From a bacterium (lineage in GTDB: Bacteria; Bacteroidota; Bacteroidia; Bacteroidales; Bacteroidaceae): 23,876 bases of DNA. Shown piece by piece: positions 22,994 through 23,876 of the stretch (the first letter of the stretch is position 1; every line of letters starts with the position of its first letter). The DNA lies in assembly GCA_004559785.1 (NCBI GenBank), contig SFXD01000027.1:1-23876 (forward strand), given 5' to 3'. The translations under genes and the position numbers were made by a program. The notes beneath the pieces were generated by a model. That model ran no database searches, was not told the DNA's origin, and worked only from the letters and a program-made list of their open reading frames with translations.

Positions 22994-23876
22994 ATGAAAG
23001 AAACCTGGTTTGTCGCCAAACGACTATTTGGAAGCAGCAATGGCAGGACGGGCGTGTCCCGCCCTGCAATACGCATAGCCACGTTAGGTGTGGCGGTTGG
23101 GGTTGCTGTAATGATAGTAAGCGTCTGTGTGGTGACGGGCTTCCAGAAGGAAATTGTCTCAAAGATGTTCGGGTTGGCAGGTCATGTCCAGGTCTTCAAC
23201 TACGAGAGCCTGGGCAGGGATTACCAGCCAATAGTGTTGGATGACGGGATAACTGACAGCCTGCTTGCCATACCTCACGCCAGGCATGTCCAGAGGTTCA
23301 GCATGAAGCCAGGCATGCTTAAGACGGAGCATTCATTCCGTGGCGTAGTCTTCCGTGGGGTGGGTAGCGACTATGATGCCACTTACTTGCGCAACAATCT
23401 CGTTGATGGCGTGGTTCCGGAATTCTCGGATTCTTCGTCCACGGGAAAGCTGCTCATTTCCCAGACACTTTCCAGCCAGTTGAGGCTTGGTGTCGGTAAC
23501 TCCGTATATGCCTATTTTTTCGAGGACGGGGTAAAGGCACGCAAGTTCACGGTATCGGGCATATATTGTACCAACATGACGGACTTCGACAACCAGCTTG
23601 TCTATTGTGACGTTTATACGGTAAACCGTCTCCTGGGATGGGACTCATGCCAGTATGCCGGGGCGGAGATAGTAATTGATTCTTATTCCAACATCGACAG
23701 GGTGATGCCTTTGGTAATAGGAGAAGTCAAGGAGAGGCAGGATCCCTATGGTAACCGCTATACATGCATGACGGTGCGAGACCTGTATCCGCAGGTGTTT
23801 GCGTGGCTCGAACTTCTCGACATGGATGTGTGGGCTATATTGGTCCTGATGGTATGCGTGTCTGGCATCACCATGG
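22994..23876 (+). CDS. LolC/LolE-type ABC transporter permease, N-terminal part
   Basis: The first ~294 residues of a longer membrane protein; the frame runs off the right edge. ATG 22994 is chosen over ATG 22983 because the latter is in another frame. After a short cytoplasmic start comes a transmembrane helix (about 34-56, LGVAVGVAVMIVSVCVVTGFQ) ending in GFQKEI, which is typical of lipoprotein-releasing LolC/E and FtsX-like permeases. A periplasmic domain of ~210 residues with a MacB-like pattern follows, and a second transmembrane helix begins at about 275 (VWAILVLMVCVSGITM). In that family the permease works with an ATPase (LolD) to release lipoproteins from the inner membrane. The ATPase is not in the window. 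Close spacing suggests co-transcription with the aminotransferase. Confidence 0.88.
   Translation, partial: MKETWFVAKRLFGSSNGRTGVSRPAIRIATLGVAVGVAVMIVSVCVVTGFQKEIVSKMFGLAGHVQVFNYESLGRDYQPIVLDDGITDSLLAIPHARHVQRFSMKPGMLKTEHSFRGVVFRGVGSDYDATYLRNNLVDGVVPEFSDSSSTGKLLISQTLSSQLRLGVGNSVYAYFFEDGVKARKFTVSGIYCTNMTDFDNQLVYCDVYTVNRLLGWDSCQYAGAEIVIDSYSNIDRVMPLVIGEVKERQDPYGNRYTCMTVRDLYPQVFAWLELLDMDVWAILVLMVCVSGITM

Overview
The window looks like chromosome from a moderately GC-rich member of the Bacteroidales, most likely Prevotella or a close relative. The evidence is a fused murF-alr gene, a GSCFA-domain protein, a lipoprotein with a Bacteroidetes-type surface-export signal (Cys-X-Lys-Asp-Asp), two proteins with type IX secretion-like C-termini, a eukaryote-like branching enzyme, and several promoters of the Bacteroidetes form TTTG-N19/20-TAnnTTTG. 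Most genes are housekeeping or envelope genes. The unusual material lies at the left edge and in the intergenic regions.

Left part (1-4550). The window opens inside an ABC-type AAA ATPase whose stop codon overlaps the start of a DUF4435 (TOPRIM-like) gene, an arrangement like the PARIS anti-phage pair AriA/AriB. This pair converges with, and physically overlaps, a leftward dxs-trkA operon for isoprenoid precursor synthesis and potassium-uptake control. From the dxs upstream region, a rightward unit runs GSCFA protein, MurF-Alr (D-alanine supply and its use in peptidoglycan precursors) and a small surface lipoprotein (4624-8458).

Middle part (8459-13916). Next come a 22-bp-periodic palindromic repeat array and a leftward terminator. 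They lie downstream of a leftward two-gene unit: a large secreted beta-helix protein and a 48-residue peptide gene. A non-coding stretch (11264-11794) holds a hairpin element and a 21-bp-periodic array. A leftward pair follows (DUF1846 protein, then a small nucleotidyltransferase), with a complete tRNA-Ala(GGC) upstream that has its own promoter and terminator.

Right part (13917-23876). A secreted M6 metalloprotease is followed by a 190-bp element with perfect 19-bp inverted ends, and then kdsB (Kdo activation for LPS). A clear promoter then drives a compact four-gene unit: periplasmic MORN-repeat protein, YhcH-family protein, GlgB, and a uracil-DNA-glycosylase-like protein. A 576-bp repeat-rich gap precedes a well-formed promoter, a class I aminotransferase and a LolC/E-like ABC permease that runs off the window.

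The items most worth following up are the AAA-DUF4435 pair, the 48-residue peptide behind the secreted beta-helix protein, the phased 22-bp and 21-bp arrays, and the inverted-repeat element at the end of the protease gene. All family names here are from reading the sequence only; no database search was run.
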